Shown here piece by piece: positions 34,431 to 47,047 of a stretch of DNA of 64,000 nt. The notes below the pieces were generated by a model that saw only the letters and a program-made list of their open reading frames with translations, was not told the origin of the DNA and made no database searches. Every line of letters starts with the position of its first letter. The stretch's first letter is position 1. Origin of the DNA: Acanthococcus lagerstroemiae (taxonomy: Eukaryota > Arthropoda > Insecta > Hemiptera > Eriococcidae); assembly GCA_031841125.1 (NCBI GenBank), contig CM063106.1:71598101-71662100 (forward strand), written 5' to 3'. The position numbers and the translations under genes were made by a program.

Positions 34431-35029
34431 AAAGTCATAAAAATTTTCCCAAGTTTTCATTTTCAATACGTAAATTGTTTAAAAAAATAGTCACCGTGAG
34501 TCGAATATTTTGAACTTTCTCATCCTCTTAGAAGAACAGAATTCTGCGCACGTAACAAAGCATAAAAATTTGAAATTTCAAAATTAAATAAAACTTACAG
34601 TAGGGTCCATTAGGAGGAGAATGAAAACGGAAGGAAACTACGCTCATCTACATTGAAAATTTTCGTTCTTCCCTTATAAAAATTGTTTAAATAATTCTGA
34701 AATAGTTCGAAATCGAATCCGGAAACAGAGACCAGATCAAATGAGAGCGACAACCACCTATAACCATATAATTTGGCCGGGGGGTCACTGAAATAATATG
34801 AAGAAAAATTGAAAGGAAGTTGACTCAAAATAATAGAAAACAACTAGAATCATACGTAAAGAAAAACTGTCTATATCTGCCCAAAATTGACCAAAACGAC
34901 CGAAAACCACGAAGTCGAACCAAAAGTAATCAAAATCACTAGCACCTTGAAAACATGTCGCAGACGTATCTGCAACCTCGGGAGAGCATTTTCACGTCTC
35001 GATTTTAATATCGACGCGACTACAATCTG
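34431..35029. other. Intronic stretch without recognised gene
   Basis: AT-rich, no motif or terminal repeat supported. Confidence 0.35.
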
Positions 35030-35460
35030 CAGCTATGTTGTTAATAGAAATTTCCATGGAAATGTCAACCACTGAACTGAATTGTCATTATGAAGAGCAA
35101 ATCATACGGACTGGCTTCGTGTCAGGGGAGCGTTACGCTACGGTTTTCGAGCGTGTCGGGGGGGGGGCGTAACGGTTTTTGCTCAAGTATGCCCATTGCT
35201 GGAAGAAAAATAAATTTCCATGGAAATGTCACCCACTGAACTGCATTGTCATCATGAGCCTTGATTTCGATTCTCGCTTCAGAAGTAACGCTCAAAAAGA
35301 AACATTTTTTCGTTTATGTGCCAAAGCTTTCGATCAGCTGTTTTTTTCTTGCGTGTTGCCCCACAGTAACACTCAAAAGTAACGCCCAAGAAGTAACAGT
35401 TTTTTCGTTTATGTGCCAAAGCAAAATCACGAAAATGTCCAAAAAAAAACTTGAGTAGGG
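35030..35460 (+). repeat. G-tract interspersed repeat, third copy
   Basis: Shares AATTTCCATGGAAATGTCAACC, a G run and GGTTTTTGCTCAAGTATGCCCA with the copies at 1-480. It also contains a second, offset duplicate of the AATTTCCATGGAAATGTC phrase at 35214, so two partial units lie in tandem. Confidence 0.6.
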
Positions 35461-37138
35461 CTGGAAGCTCGATTTGGTATTTACCTGATTTGGTACCTAC
35501 CTATTTTCATGAGCTGTGAATTTGTACGAACCTACGCAACGTAACCGCATCAGGCCGTTGGCATCAATTTTTTTTCGTTTTAAAATTGATTTTAAAAAAG
35601 TTTTGAAGAATTTGGGTGAGCTATAGCTCCTTAACCCCTCTTTGGTTGCGCCCTTGAAAGTGTGTCAAGTTACCCTAGTTGACAGTATTTTAGAATGAGA
35701 GATGGAGCTGAAAACAGCAAAAATGTTGAAAATTTATTTTTCGTTCCAAATTGCAGCGTTTTCCTGATATTTAAAAAAAGGAGTTTCTCGGGCGGATTCT
35801 TATTCAGGACATCAAATATATAGAAATGATATTTTCATCTTTAAACATTTTTCGTGCAGAACTGTGAAATCAGTCGGTTCGAAAACTTCTTCTTTAACAG
35901 TGCTAACACGTCGCCAAAAATGGGTGCAGTCTCCCTTCTGGAACCCAAGTGCGTGTGAAGGATATATTAATTTTCGTCGTAATGAGGTATGAAGAAGCAG
36001 TCATTGCTGCACGCACATTTTCGATGTTTTCTTTAGTCCTGAAAAACCAACAACAATATCTGGAAAGTTATTTACCCACTGTAAGTGGGTTTTATGGTCG
36101 GACGGGTTCCTATATCTGTTTAATTCAACTCCTACTAGTATAACTTTTTTATTGCACTCAAAAAAGCTGGTCCACGGGGAACGCACATTGTTGCATCGTC
36201 CACGGAAATATTATGACTAAGGCTTCGTTTTTACTTTATTTTGGCCTTTTATTCATTATTCTACCTCACTTGACCGATGTTTTCGCAGCGTTTGAAAGTG
36301 GGGAGTTCTCATGGTCCACTGGGTATGAATACGAAGCCGGTTTGTTGTCTTCTGAATAAGAAAATGAAATGCCAGTTCTGTGGACATTTCTTGGACGAAA
36401 TCGATGAAGTCAAACATCGAATATTCCGAACATAAAAATACTGTGCTGTCAGACCCCTCCCGGTTTGGTTGAACATGTTCAAGACCCTTCCAAGCTTACT
36501 TATGACTTTTCAAAACTTCTTTAGGCCCCTTCTACCAATTCCTTAGATCTTTCAAGATGTGTTTCAAACTCTTAAACCCGCCAGTGTCAATACCGATCCT
36601 AGAGAGGGTCGAGAGGTGACGACTGCCGCCCTGAAAAATCGCTATTGAATAAGATTTTTTCCATTATAAAGCATAAAACTAGGAATTAATGGGCTTCTTT
36701 GGGAATTTCAAGGATAAGAACTTTTTCAAGAACTCTTTGTCTTTTCTTGTCAATTTAAATTCGAAAACTGCCTTGCTGCGATAGAGACGAATAAAAACTG
36801 GTAGTGACAGAAGAAAACAGTTATTGCTTCCCCCAGATCCAAATTTATTTTTTGTTGCAAAATACGGTTTATATTTATGGAATGCATAAAGGGCGAAATC
36901 AATGGGGGACGAGAGGACGTCTGCCCCAGGAATACTTTCTGTAAGTAAGTATAAATAAAAAAATAATATTCGAATAAAACAGTCTGTTTGATATTCGAAT
37001 AAAACAGTCTGTTTGGTCTCAATTTTAATGTACTATATATATTTTTTATTTCACTGCTTCATCGTCATTATTTCATCAGTCTCCTCCCTCCCCCGCATAA
37101 GAATATCTTTCGCCGCTGCCAGCGGAATGTGTTCCTAA
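35461..37138. other. Intronic stretch without recognised gene
   Basis: A 26-base tandem duplication of ATATTCGAATAAAACAGTCT and following bases lies at 36965-37016. A diffuse AAGACTCTTCAAG-type texture occurs near 36480-36580. Nothing else supported. Confidence 0.35.
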
Positions 37139-37197
37139 ATGCACCATTTTCGTTCGATAATCCTTGAAGGCAGCATCTTTACTCGTGATTTCCAGAA

Positions 37198-37545
37198 TCA
37201 GTATTTTCTAAAGCATTTTCGTGTCACATCAACGCCAAATGCGTCAATCACGCCAAAATTATGTCGACTCTGCCGTCGATTCATTCCTGGAATAAAAATG
37301 CTCGGCAGACTGTCGCAATCGCAATGTACGAGTAAGACTTCATTTGTCCACGTTTTCGGAACACCTTTCAGTCTGTAAAAGCACGCACCGTAATTATTAT
37401 GGTAATTGATTCTTACGTATGTCCGAATTTCAATACCATCGACGCCGAGGCGTTTCGCTTGCCCATCCTTGACCAAATTAAACAAACATAACCATCGTTT
37501 GATTTCGCGTAAAACATATCTCGATTCATTCTGATGCAAATTCAA
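37198..37545 (-). pseudogene. Unrecognised open stretch of 115 codons
   Basis: The minus strand is open for 115 codons and includes YGACFYRLKGVPKTW and LLVHCDCDSLPSIF, with no internal stop. I recognise no family. No splice sites or neighbours support a gene, and it may be chance or an eroded transposon frame. Confidence 0.2.
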
Positions 37546-37982
37546 GTGAGCCGAGGTTTGTTCGTACTGACGGCAAAAATTCAGCAGCTACGAGAGGAAT
37601 TATTCTTACGATGCCACCGATGTGCAATAGCACAATGCCTGAGCTATTTGTATGTTGACGAGTGTGTCGCATACCTTACAAGGACCAGCTGTAACACCTC
37701 ACTTGCTGAGATACAACTGGTGAGCCTCTGTCGAAACTCATCAAGACTCCTAGTACTACTTGGCACGGCTGTGTGAAACATTTCATGATTCACTAAACTT
37801 GAATAAGACTTTCTAAGCAAGTTCGTGGAGAGAAAATCCGGACCCGAGGATAAGTTTTTGTTGAATCACGTTCCCCTTCAAAAAATCAGTTTTCACAGGA
37901 TGTTAGAATGCTAGTTCGCAAAGACTGTCGGGAATCTTAAACATAATATGTGTTCTACTTGTAGAGTAACATTTAGATATTA

Positions 37983-38722
37983 CAGGGTTTCTACCGGTTC
38001 CGGAAGTTCCGGAAAAGTCTCGGAGGCTAAAAGTAGGTCCTGGAGTTTTTACATATGTTGGACCCAATTCCCCCCCCCCCCCAGCCTGGACTGTTTCCCG
38101 ATACATGGAAACTGCTTTGTACATAGTCCAGATCGATAATGACCAGAGATGTCGCCAACCAACGTGAATTTCTAAGAATTTGGAATACGTAATAATTCTT
38201 CAAAAGTTAACTTTAGTGAGCTCGAATGGATATTTTTGCAACCTTTGTTCAGATTAAATTAAAATTCCTTGCTGAATTATTACATTAAATTGGACACTGT
38301 TCAGCGTAAGGGAACTAGCCAACATTTGTAAAGAAAATGAGTTATTAGTATCGTTGGAAAGAGACTAAAAAGTGGAATTTTTCAAAATTGGGCCCCCGAT
38401 TCAAAAATGTGTACTCACTCTGAAAAACGTTCATCAGTAAACACTATGTCATATAGTTTCTACATGGCTCTTGAACTTCGAATTACGTGTTCTCAAAAAA
38501 ACAGATTTTGCTAGTTGGTTCCTTTACGTTGAATAGCGTCCAATTATTGAAATTCAAAGTGCGTGCGTGTATTTGAAGGGTGATGGACCTATACAGTAGA
38601 AAAATACAGGTAACACTGTTATGTATATTCAGCAAAACATGATATTTCTTGCACCCAAATTTTTCCTGGAACTATCTTACAAAGTCCCGGAATTCCGAAA
38701 CTGAATTCTGGTAGACACCCTG
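37983..38722. mobile_element. 740-bp inverted-repeat element with TATTA duplication
   Basis: Ends read CAGGGTTTCTACC on the left and, inward, CAGGGTGTCTACC on the right (12 of 13), followed on both sides by CCGGAA-rich sequence. TATTA flanks both ends (37978-37982, 38723-38727). A CAGGG start is hAT-like, but a 5-bp duplication is short for hAT, so the class is uncertain. It holds a second inverted-repeat unit at 38288-38545. Confidence 0.7.
38288..38545. mobile_element. Nested 258-bp MITE with about 37-bp terminal repeats
   Basis: The left end AATTGGACACTGTTCAGCGT and the right end read inward AATTGGACGCTATTCAACGT continue as AAGGGAACTAGCCAACA versus AAAGGAACCAACTAGCA. No coding frame. Nested in the 37983-38722 element. 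Confidence 0.75.
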
Positions 38723-39178
38723 TATTAAGTTGAAAACTGATTATTTGTACCGTGTACCTCCTCCTCACTTCAAGTAATGAAACCTTCCAGCGCTACTTAC
38801 TACGAGCGCAAGATATTCAGGTCATCAAAAACACGGACAGTGGGAGGAAGGACTTGGGTCATAAAATAAAAGTAGATCCTGTAATAAAATTGTAACAAAA
38901 TTTCTCTTCGTACTTCATTTGAAACCAAAAAGAGCGATTTTGCTGTATATATTGAATGGTTTTGTTGAAAATTGGTATTTTCCAACTTTCTGACAATTTA
39001 GAATGTTTAAGGTTCTCAGAGCTCTTTGTGAACACCAGATCTGGGGAAAATCCTCAACTGCTCTTCCTCGGATTCGACCTGTTGTAAAGACCATAAAAGC
39101 TTATCAAGACTTTGTTTTCACTTTCCGATAGTAACACTAGTTGGGGCTTTTCGTAATTAAGGATGGCTGAAACATAAC

Positions 39179-39251
39179 GCTGTGTTGCTAAGTGGTAACA
39201 TGTGCTCGCTTCGCAATCCTTGCGTCTCAGGTTCGAGTCCCACCAACGCCG
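39179..39251 (+). repeat. tRNA-like SINE head
   Basis: A perfect B box GGTTCGAGTCC at 39231, preceded by an A box-like TTGCTAAGTGGTAAC, gives pol III promoter spacing. The ends do not form an acceptor stem, so it is not a functional tRNA. A further A box-like remnant lies inverted at 39515-39535. Confidence 0.6.
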
Positions 39252-41039
39252 GAAAGTTAGTGAATACCCTCACCACTGTTACCAAATTCTTCGTTTATCG
39301 TGGCGCCAAACCCAGCTTGAAAAATCACCAAAAATCACCACCAAGTACTATAAGAGTGCTTAAATAGTGGGAATTAATGCGCTACAATTTGTAAAAGATG
39401 GAGTTCTCTTGTGATTGATTCCATATTTCTGAATAAACTCGTCAAACTCTGCATTGGTGAACGCCGGACCATTGTCTGAGTGGAAATCAGATTCCCTCTG
39501 GGAGCGTAGGCTCGTGTCCTACCAACTGCGCCAACTGTAGTGTCTTCATCAACAATAAATGATAACTCATGATTTCAGTTATAATTCAGGCTATATTCAT
39601 TATGACTATTACGATCTAAGATCCACAACATAAAAACCAATGCCACAATCATAATAATTATCAGCTCTCGCGTATCAGTGTTGCCACATATCAATATACA
39701 GCATTTACAAGACGATCGATCTTTGAAAAATCGAAATTAATCGGTCGGTAATGTCAGCAGATCGATCACATTTTTCTTATTTTTATTTCATTTATTCTAA
39801 AATGTGATTTGTTGCGTAAAAAAGTCCGTTGTGATGATTTAGGATTTTTTTGAGTATGATGCCTATTGTCAAGATTTACAGAATTGAGGTGGCTTCCACA
39901 CATTTATCAGATCTTGGGGCATTTATGAGTCAGCATCCTTCATTCTGTGAACTTTTTCAGTCAGTAATACAGGACTCGCCGACTCAATACTTCAAATCAC
40001 CACAAAAGGGACCTTTTTACGCAACGCATCACAAATATTCTGACCGGTAAGGAAAAATAACCGAAATGTTCCAACTTCTCGTTTCATCCACAGACCTTAA
40101 TGGTTCAACACTTCAACTGATATTTGATAACTTTGAAAAAAATAATTTAAGCAGATCGATTTTTCTATGATTTCATGATCGAACTTTCCAGAAATTGATT
40201 TTTTTTAATCGATCCCTCCAGAGACAAGACATGGGAACTCTAGGTCATAGGGTGTTCTGGTGTTAGGAAATTGATTACCTATACACAAACAAACATACAC
40301 TACACCACAGACTACACAATAAAGTCACATTGGGGCGGTAATACCCCTCGTTTTCACTTAAGAACTTTGAAAAAGACTGAAAACGTCTCTGCTAAAAATA
40401 CCTTTTCTACAAACAATATAACGATCTTGAAGGGAATTAGAGTTGAGCAAAGGATCTACTGCCAAACTAGAAAATAAATCAGTCTCGGATATGCGCCAAT
40501 TACATATGTCGCCAATGGATGATTCGAATTCACCAACCTTGTTGCCAGGTCGCCAACTGCATTTTTTTGGTGGCCAGGCAAGTTTTAAGACCTCCAACTT
40601 GGAGTAAAATCGCCAGTGTTGGCAACACTGACACCCACTAACATCGGGGCGAATCCAGAAATTACAGTATTAATCAAGGTGGAAACCAAGTGCGTCCCAC
40701 AACCCCCGTCAGTTCACTCCAACAAGGTATCACAATCGCACGGCGTTTTGCCACCAGATCAGACAGACTGGTACCGTGCGTGTGCATGTTGTGGACAGCT
40801 TATGTGGCTAGTAAGTGAACTGTGGTTGCACACTCTTCGGCGTAGAGAAGAGGAAAACTCTGGCAACAAAACCGTGGGGAAACAACGGCAAACTATTCGA
40901 CAAACCTGTCCAGGAGAGTCGCAAGTGCTTTAATCAAGTAACCATGGAAATCGAAAGACTGCCAATAATCACTAAAACTCGTGTAGATTTTTTAAAACTT
41001 CATTGAAACTGTTTGCACCAGGTGCGGGTGCAAGGGCAA
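39252..41039. other. Intronic stretch without recognised gene
   Basis: CAGTGTTGCCA at 39679 and its inverse at 40619-40629 could be termini of an element of about 950 bases, but the flanks show no duplication. No gene supported. Confidence 0.3.
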
Positions 41040-42310
41040 TACTCAGTCGGCTATCCCAGATAGAAAATTAAAAATACTCGAAGAATAGACTATCAGCGAA
41101 AAATTCCTACTGAGTCTGAAAAACCTACAACAATCTTGAAATATTTCGAGAAATCTTGAACACGAGTCTTAAACAGGCACGGAAGAACATTATAGAGTTT
41201 TAAATAAGTTATGAAACGTGTGAAAGAGTCTTAGAAAGTTTTAAAACATCTTAATCTAGTCGTGAAGAGTCATTCTGATCGGCGAAATGCCTCACTTAGG
41301 GCAGCTGTCAGACTTTTGGCAAAATTATGTCGGATCCGCCTCCTTTTAAATGATACTATTTTATGATTGGTTGAAAATGGAGACACTTTTTTATAAGCGC
41401 AAACAGTTTTCTCAGAAAGGGAAGGGAGCTACAATTTATTTCATTCGCGAATTTACACAGCATTACTCTGATTCTTCAGATATCTGTATATTATTTTCCA
41501 TTTTTCTGAGAGGTGGGAGAAAGAAGTAGTACCTTCATTTGCGCTTTTGACTTTTGCCACAAGTTTCATTTGTGGCGTTCTTGCGTACTGAGACTCCTTG
41601 TGTTCAGTTTTTCATCAATCGGGATACAGTGTTTTAAATACGTCTTGAACAGTCTTAATGTGTCTGAAACAAATTTTTGAAAGAGCTTCAAAAGACCTTG
41701 AATGTGTCTCGAGGTTCGATGAACTCGTACAGAGAAATCTCAAACAGTTGATCAAGCCTTGACCAGGGCATAGATAGCTCTATAATAAGGGAAGGGGTAT
41801 AAACATTTTTCCCTATCCTGCCTGACCCTTTTCACCCTCCTGCCAAGATTTGCCTCACATAACTTCTAAAGAAACCTATTTTTTTGCTGAGGAGGGTCCA
41901 GACCCCTCGGACCTCCCTTATCTACGCAGAATGTTAATGAAGTCCGGTAGAGTCATAAAAAGTCTTACACAAGTCGTGAAGAGTCCGCGACAGCACACTA
42001 TGTAAAGTTATGAAAAAGTCCGAAAGAGTCTTAGTGATTCTTCAGTGATCTCTTAAAAATCTTATTTCATTTTAAGGACTGTTGAAGTCTTATCCGAGTC
42101 TTAATAAGTCTCGAAAAAGGATGGGAGAGATTATAGGCTTGATAATATTTGAAAAGGCGTTAGTCATGTATGGAAGGGACATAAAGGGAAATAGTAAATG
42201 AGTTTTGAGTATACTTACGAGACTTAACAAGTCTAGGCTTTGAGAAGACCTTTTAGAAGTTCTTAAACCAGTCCGGTAGAAGAGATTGAACCATTTTCAA
42301 ACAAAAATTT
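41040..42310. repeat. Diffuse AGTCTTGAAA-type repeat block
   Basis: Large parts (41080-41270, 41620-41760, 41930-42280) consist of degenerate 10-13 base phrases such as GAGTCTTAGAAAGTTTT and GAGTCTTAATAAGTCTC. Similar small blocks lie near 2300, 26450, 36500 and 58800-59250. Confidence 0.55.
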
Positions 42311-43907
42311 GAAGAAGTATTGAACTAATAAGGGCTGCTTTCTCCTTTCCAATTAGTGAATAAATAAATAAATTAGGCTTACTCTCTTTAAGATTTTATA
42401 AGTATTAAGCAAAAGAAATTTTTATTTTGTTAACTGATATTCAAAATGCCGACTGGGTACTAAAAAAAAAGAAGAAACCTTACGATTTTCTTGTTCCGCA
42501 GACTGATAGTCCAAAATTCCGACTAAATGGACCGAATTCGACGAAAAATTTCAACTCCGATAAAGAAGTGGGGGCAGGGGGCGGGGTGTCATATTTTACA
42601 TCTTTTTCGCTATGCCCCCAGTTAATTTATAATTCATGTATCGTGAATGAAGTATACAAGCTCATAGGTGGACTTTGCTGATGGGGCTAAGCGCCCTTAG
42701 ATTCATTTAGTTCCCTTTCACCGGAAAATGATTTAGCCTGAACGGAAAAATTGAAATTTAAAAAATGTGGTTACTTCTATTCGAAACAAAATATTTCCCC
42801 AAATGTTTATTAATTAAACTATTTAACGAACCCAGGCGGACTTCTTGAGGGCTGTGGAGCTAATCCTTGCTTCCTCCCCCAAATAAGGTGGACTCACCCC
42901 AAAAATTTTTGGAAATATATTAAAGATTTATCATTCATGGGGCTAAAATCAACTATTTGGACTAGATTGCCACCGTAGCTCCCTCCCCTCGACTTACTAC
43001 CAAAAGTTTGTTTGGGTTTATACTGATGTTATGCGATGTAATTATTCGATACTTGGAACTTACTTAAATGATATCTTGAAATCAGAAACATTATCCATGC
43101 GCTCAGGCGGGTAGAGAAAAGGGTGGATTAAAAACTGTTCAGTTCCTAAACATTTTGAATTTCCCATACTAATCAAGATTCACAAATACTTTTTTATTTT
43201 TCGCCTTGAACAGATCTTGAAAGTTGCATAGTGAGATCTTCACTCTCAGCTAACTTTTTTTCGCATGAGATAGGTGAGTCAGACTGTTTGATATTTCTGC
43301 TTTTTGAAATTGTTCCGAATATCGTTATTTGTGTCACGTTGATTTATTTTTCTCTTTACATTTGTCTTTTGTTTTCTATATTCTTTATTCTGTTATCTTA
43401 ATTTTTCTACTTGTTCGCATTTCCGTGTTTTTATTTACTCTTGAGTATTTCAATTACCATGTCTCGCTATCTTCGTCCATTTTGCTTAATGGTGAATCAT
43501 CGATGATGCTTGTAGTTACTATAGTGAAACCTTTAAAATTTTTGTTGAAAAAAAACACGATACTACTTGTTGCCTTTAAGGGCGTACCGAAGGAAAACAG
43601 TTTGAGTGAGAAACCCAAAATTATCCAACTGAGAATCCCCAAATTTCGCGAGGAAATGAGAGGAAAACTTTTTGAGTTTTTCTTTGATATTTTACTGATT
43701 TTAGTAGGAAAAACAGGCGGAATGTCTCAAAAACGTCTTGAATATTTCAACTGATAGCCACAGCTTGTCCAACCGAAGCCAGTTCTCAAATATTCTTGTG
43801 GAGATACTCCATCTCTCCTTCGTTATATTCCTGGTTGCTTTCTCTTATTCTCAGACATAATTATCTATCTGGCCAACTCCCTTACGTTGTGTGTTCTATC
43901 TGAGTAA
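42311..43907. other. Intronic stretch without recognised gene
   Basis: AT-rich. A 141-codon hydrophobic open stretch at 43329-43754 has no recognisable motif and a composition expected from AT-rich noise. Confidence 0.3.
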
Positions 43908-44243
43908 AAAAAGTACTTTTCATCATACACACCTAAAAAGTGGTTCGTTATGTAACACATTATTGGTCGTAAAGAGCGACTTTTCAAGCTGTATGCCGAA
44001 TGCGGGAGAAAAAGTAACCTAACTGGGAGCAAAAGTAACCAAAACGGGAGAGAAAGTACTGACGTGAAAAATCCTATATGATTTTTTCAGTACACTTTTT
44101 AGGTGTGCATGATAAAAAGCGTCGTATGCATCACAGGAGAGAAGTAATCGTTCGCACTCGTGCGTTCGCTTCACTCGCTTTCACTCGTTTCGCGAATCTT
44201 CGCACTCGTGGTAGAACAATCACTTCTCTCCCTTAATGCATAA
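43908..44243. repeat. Two adjacent foldbacks, the second with CpG-rich loop
   Basis: Inverted arms around CATACACACCTAAAAAGTG pair 43911-43942 with 44091-44122. A second pair (TATGCATCACAGGAGAGAAG at 44125 with its inverse ending 44243) encloses a loop rich in TTCGCACTCG/TCACTCGC. The loop resembles that of the foldback at 6355. Confidence 0.65.
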
Positions 44244-45450
44244 TATACTATTCATTTCAAGGCTACAACATTTCACTACACCTCAACCATAAATGAATCC
44301 TTTTCTTTGTCTTTTCGGTAACACACCGCAAGCTGAAAAAATCTCGGCCCTTGGCTCCTTTTTCTTACAAAGGAGGAGACGATATCGTTGCTTTTCATAG
44401 GTAATAAGAATGACACCTTGGTTGGGGGAGTTGGTCTCAAATGGTATACACCATACAGAAGAACTCGAGCCTCTTCAAGTTTTCGTTCGCTGGTCCTAAG
44501 ATTTTCATTCAAGTATGTACTTCTCCGTTTATACTCTCCCCGCTGTCTTGACTGTTGCTCGGGCTGTTTTAAGTGCAAGTTGGAAGAGTAAAACTATTCG
44601 TCGGAAAAATTTTCAACACGTTAGTGGATAAGAAAGCGCGTAATTTAAATGCTCAGCGTTCAAAGACTGGTGACAAAAAAGAAAATAAGGCGACTGAACG
44701 CCTCTCATAAGTGAATCCAGAGCTCGTGTCTCGTATACCGAACGCTCGAGGCTCGTTCTCGCAATTATATTTTCCAGTTCCAAAGATTTATACGTGCAAA
44801 GTTCACCCACAATTGAATTGAGAATTTAGTTGGAACAGGGTCATGTCCGTAATTTACGGCAAAATGGCCGACTGTAACCTGCGTACGAGTTCTTCTTCCC
44901 TATTTTAATAACGGTGCTCGAATTGGTCCGAACGGGCTCTTATATCCAGAAAATCTGTTAATGGAATGCGGAGAAATAAGGCATGGTTCACGTAATCGAG
45001 TCGCAAGGTGTATGCAGATGAACGGTGAACGGTGCACACACACCCACGTTGTACGTACTGTCAACAATAAATCAAAAAGCCTAACTTACTTCATCGTTTT
45101 GGGAATTTGAAATCATTAGTAATGTCAGGCTGATTCCGAGAATACCTAAGTCATGATGGCCCAGAATGTTTCGTCGGGTTTCTGTGATTTCTTAGCCCTG
45201 GAATCACAAATAGCAGTGTTAGTACCTTCACATGGAAAAAATAGAATTTAGCTGATTAAAATGAAATTTCTATGGTAGTATGCTGCGACAGGGAAACAAA
45301 ATAACACTCAGAGAGCAGAAAGCAATGTTTCACATCTTCGTGAGCAGTATACTCAGCCTCTTAAGGAGAAATAATCAGTAAAATAAAGAGTTTCCCAAAG
45401 TAAATGAACAAATTAAGTTTAAAAGGTTTGAACTGTGCGTGATGCAATGT
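44244..45450. other. Intronic stretch without recognised gene
   Basis: No supported gene, RNA or element end. Confidence 0.35.
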
Positions 45451-45458
45451 GTGTATGC

Positions 45459-45762
45459 CAGAGCAGTGCACGATACGAGTATACATATACTCATGTGGTA
45501 TTCGGTACCGTATCGCTTAAAACGATACCGAGTATACTCGGTATTGTAGCGACAGGTAGTCATTTTCGTGATATGGTATCGACGATAACAACTATCACTG
45601 ATAAGGCATCACTACTGCACCACCTAAAATACAGCGCTAATCATAAAACGATTCCTGACCGAGTATCACTCTGTATCGTATCGGTGAAACCGACTACCGA
45701 CTACAGTCGCTCTCCAATGATAGGATACCCGAGTACCGATATCGGTATCCTGCACTGCTCTG
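45459..45762. mobile_element. hAT MITE, 304 bp, exact 8-bp duplication
   Basis: Termini CAGAGCAGTGCACGATAC and, inward from the right, CAGAGCAGTGCAGGATAC differ at one of 18 bases. GTGTATGC flanks both sides exactly (45451-45458, 45763-45770). The interior carries many GATACCGAGTATAC-like short palindromes and no transposase frame. Confidence 0.9.
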
Positions 45763-45824
45763 GTGTATGCATTCCTCTCTTGACGGTGATGTTTCAAGAT
45801 GCTACCAAAGTATAGTCAATTTTT

Positions 45825-47047
45825 GGGTCTTCTCCAGAAACTGAGAATGTTTTGGTACCAACAAATTTTGAAACCTCCTTTCTTTTCATTCGCTCTCACC
45901 CGAGCCCTGGAACCGCCCCTTCGAGCATTACCCCAGGGACACCGGGGAGCCTTTTTAGAGCTGCCTTAGCCCTCTTCTCTTCTTGCCGGGAATCGGCCTA
46001 GGTCGACTGCGCTATCTTCCTGTCGAATACCCGTATCACTAGCCCCGTGGTTTATTACGGTGAGTTCAACGAGCATCGACAGGTAGTGCCTTACCCACTT
46101 ACAGCTTTCAGATACTGGCGACCGATTACACCCTTCTCGGAAGCCTCTGCTGTAAGTGGTTGTGACTCTGTGTACGTCATCAGTATGCGGTGTTAGAATG
46201 TTTGACAAGTTCTTTCTTGCATTACTGATGACGATGCCGGCGTTGGGAATCAAAGCCGGTGCCTTCGGGTTACGAAATCGAGTTCTTACTGCTACGCCAC
46301 AGAGCCACTGTAAATTTTGAACCCTAACTACCGATTTATTTTTTTGAGGGGGAAGGTGGAGGGTTTTTTTGGGGGCTATACAATAATATCTGCCACGAAT
46401 TCTACCTGTCCAGTTCATCCGACAGGACGGTTACTATCTTTTGAATGGAAAAAGCATAGGAAGGTGTCCATCGTTGTAGATGTTACCATCCTGTCTCAAT
46501 ACCTGTTATTTAAAATTTTTGTGCCAAGTTGTTTTTCTCCAATGAAATGGTATTATTATTCAGAAAAATTGGAAGCATATGTTAAGAAGTTCAATTTGCT
46601 GTCACTGACTTCGCATTGCCAGAAAAAACGGCATAAAATGTTATGATGGTTTTCAGTCCATTGTCGTGGTCAATCTTTTTGATTAGGGCAAAGGTACTGG
46701 CCTTATACATTTTTCAGGGCAACAAATGGCAATACTGGTACAGTTTGATTCCTGAACACAATCCAGGTGCTATATCGTTGTCACTGGCGCCTGTGGTTGT
46801 ACAATTTTCAAAAATGTCACCGAAAAGGAAATTCTTATAGGCGTAGATGTCAGTACTTTCGCCACGGGCAAAATGTCTATCGTCGTGGATAAAAGTCGTC
46901 CCTTCTCCTTCAATTTTGATACTCTTCCTCTGTAAACTTATTGAATATTCTTTACTACATATAAACTACGACGTAAGTATTATGAAGGAAAAGGTCTAAC
47001 AAAAAACGGAATTCCACCTTAATCTTCTCAGTTTCTGGAGAATGACC
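45825..47047. mobile_element. 1.2-kb inverted-repeat element with SINE-like insert
   Basis: The left end GGGTCTTCTCCAGAAACTGA is mirrored by the right end, inward GGTCATTCTCCAGAAACTGA. A truncated relative of the right part lies at 48851-48990. The target duplication is unclear. It contains a tRNA-like sequence at 46232-46307. Confidence 0.65.
46232..46307 (-). repeat. tRNA-like SINE head
   Basis: On the minus strand, GGCTCTGTGGCGTAGCAGTAAG gives an A box and GGCTTTGATTCCC a degenerate B box at tRNA spacing. No acceptor stem forms. The sequence following on the minus strand (to about 45980) may be the SINE body. Confidence 0.5.

Noticed and set aside
39679..40629. hAT-like element with CAGTGTTGCCA ends
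   Set aside because: The 11-base ends match, but the flanking octamers TCGCGTAT and ACACCCAC do not, and the interior shows no further support.
43329..43754. 141-codon hydrophobic open frame
   Set aside because: AT-rich composition, no motif, no splice or promoter context; expected by chance.
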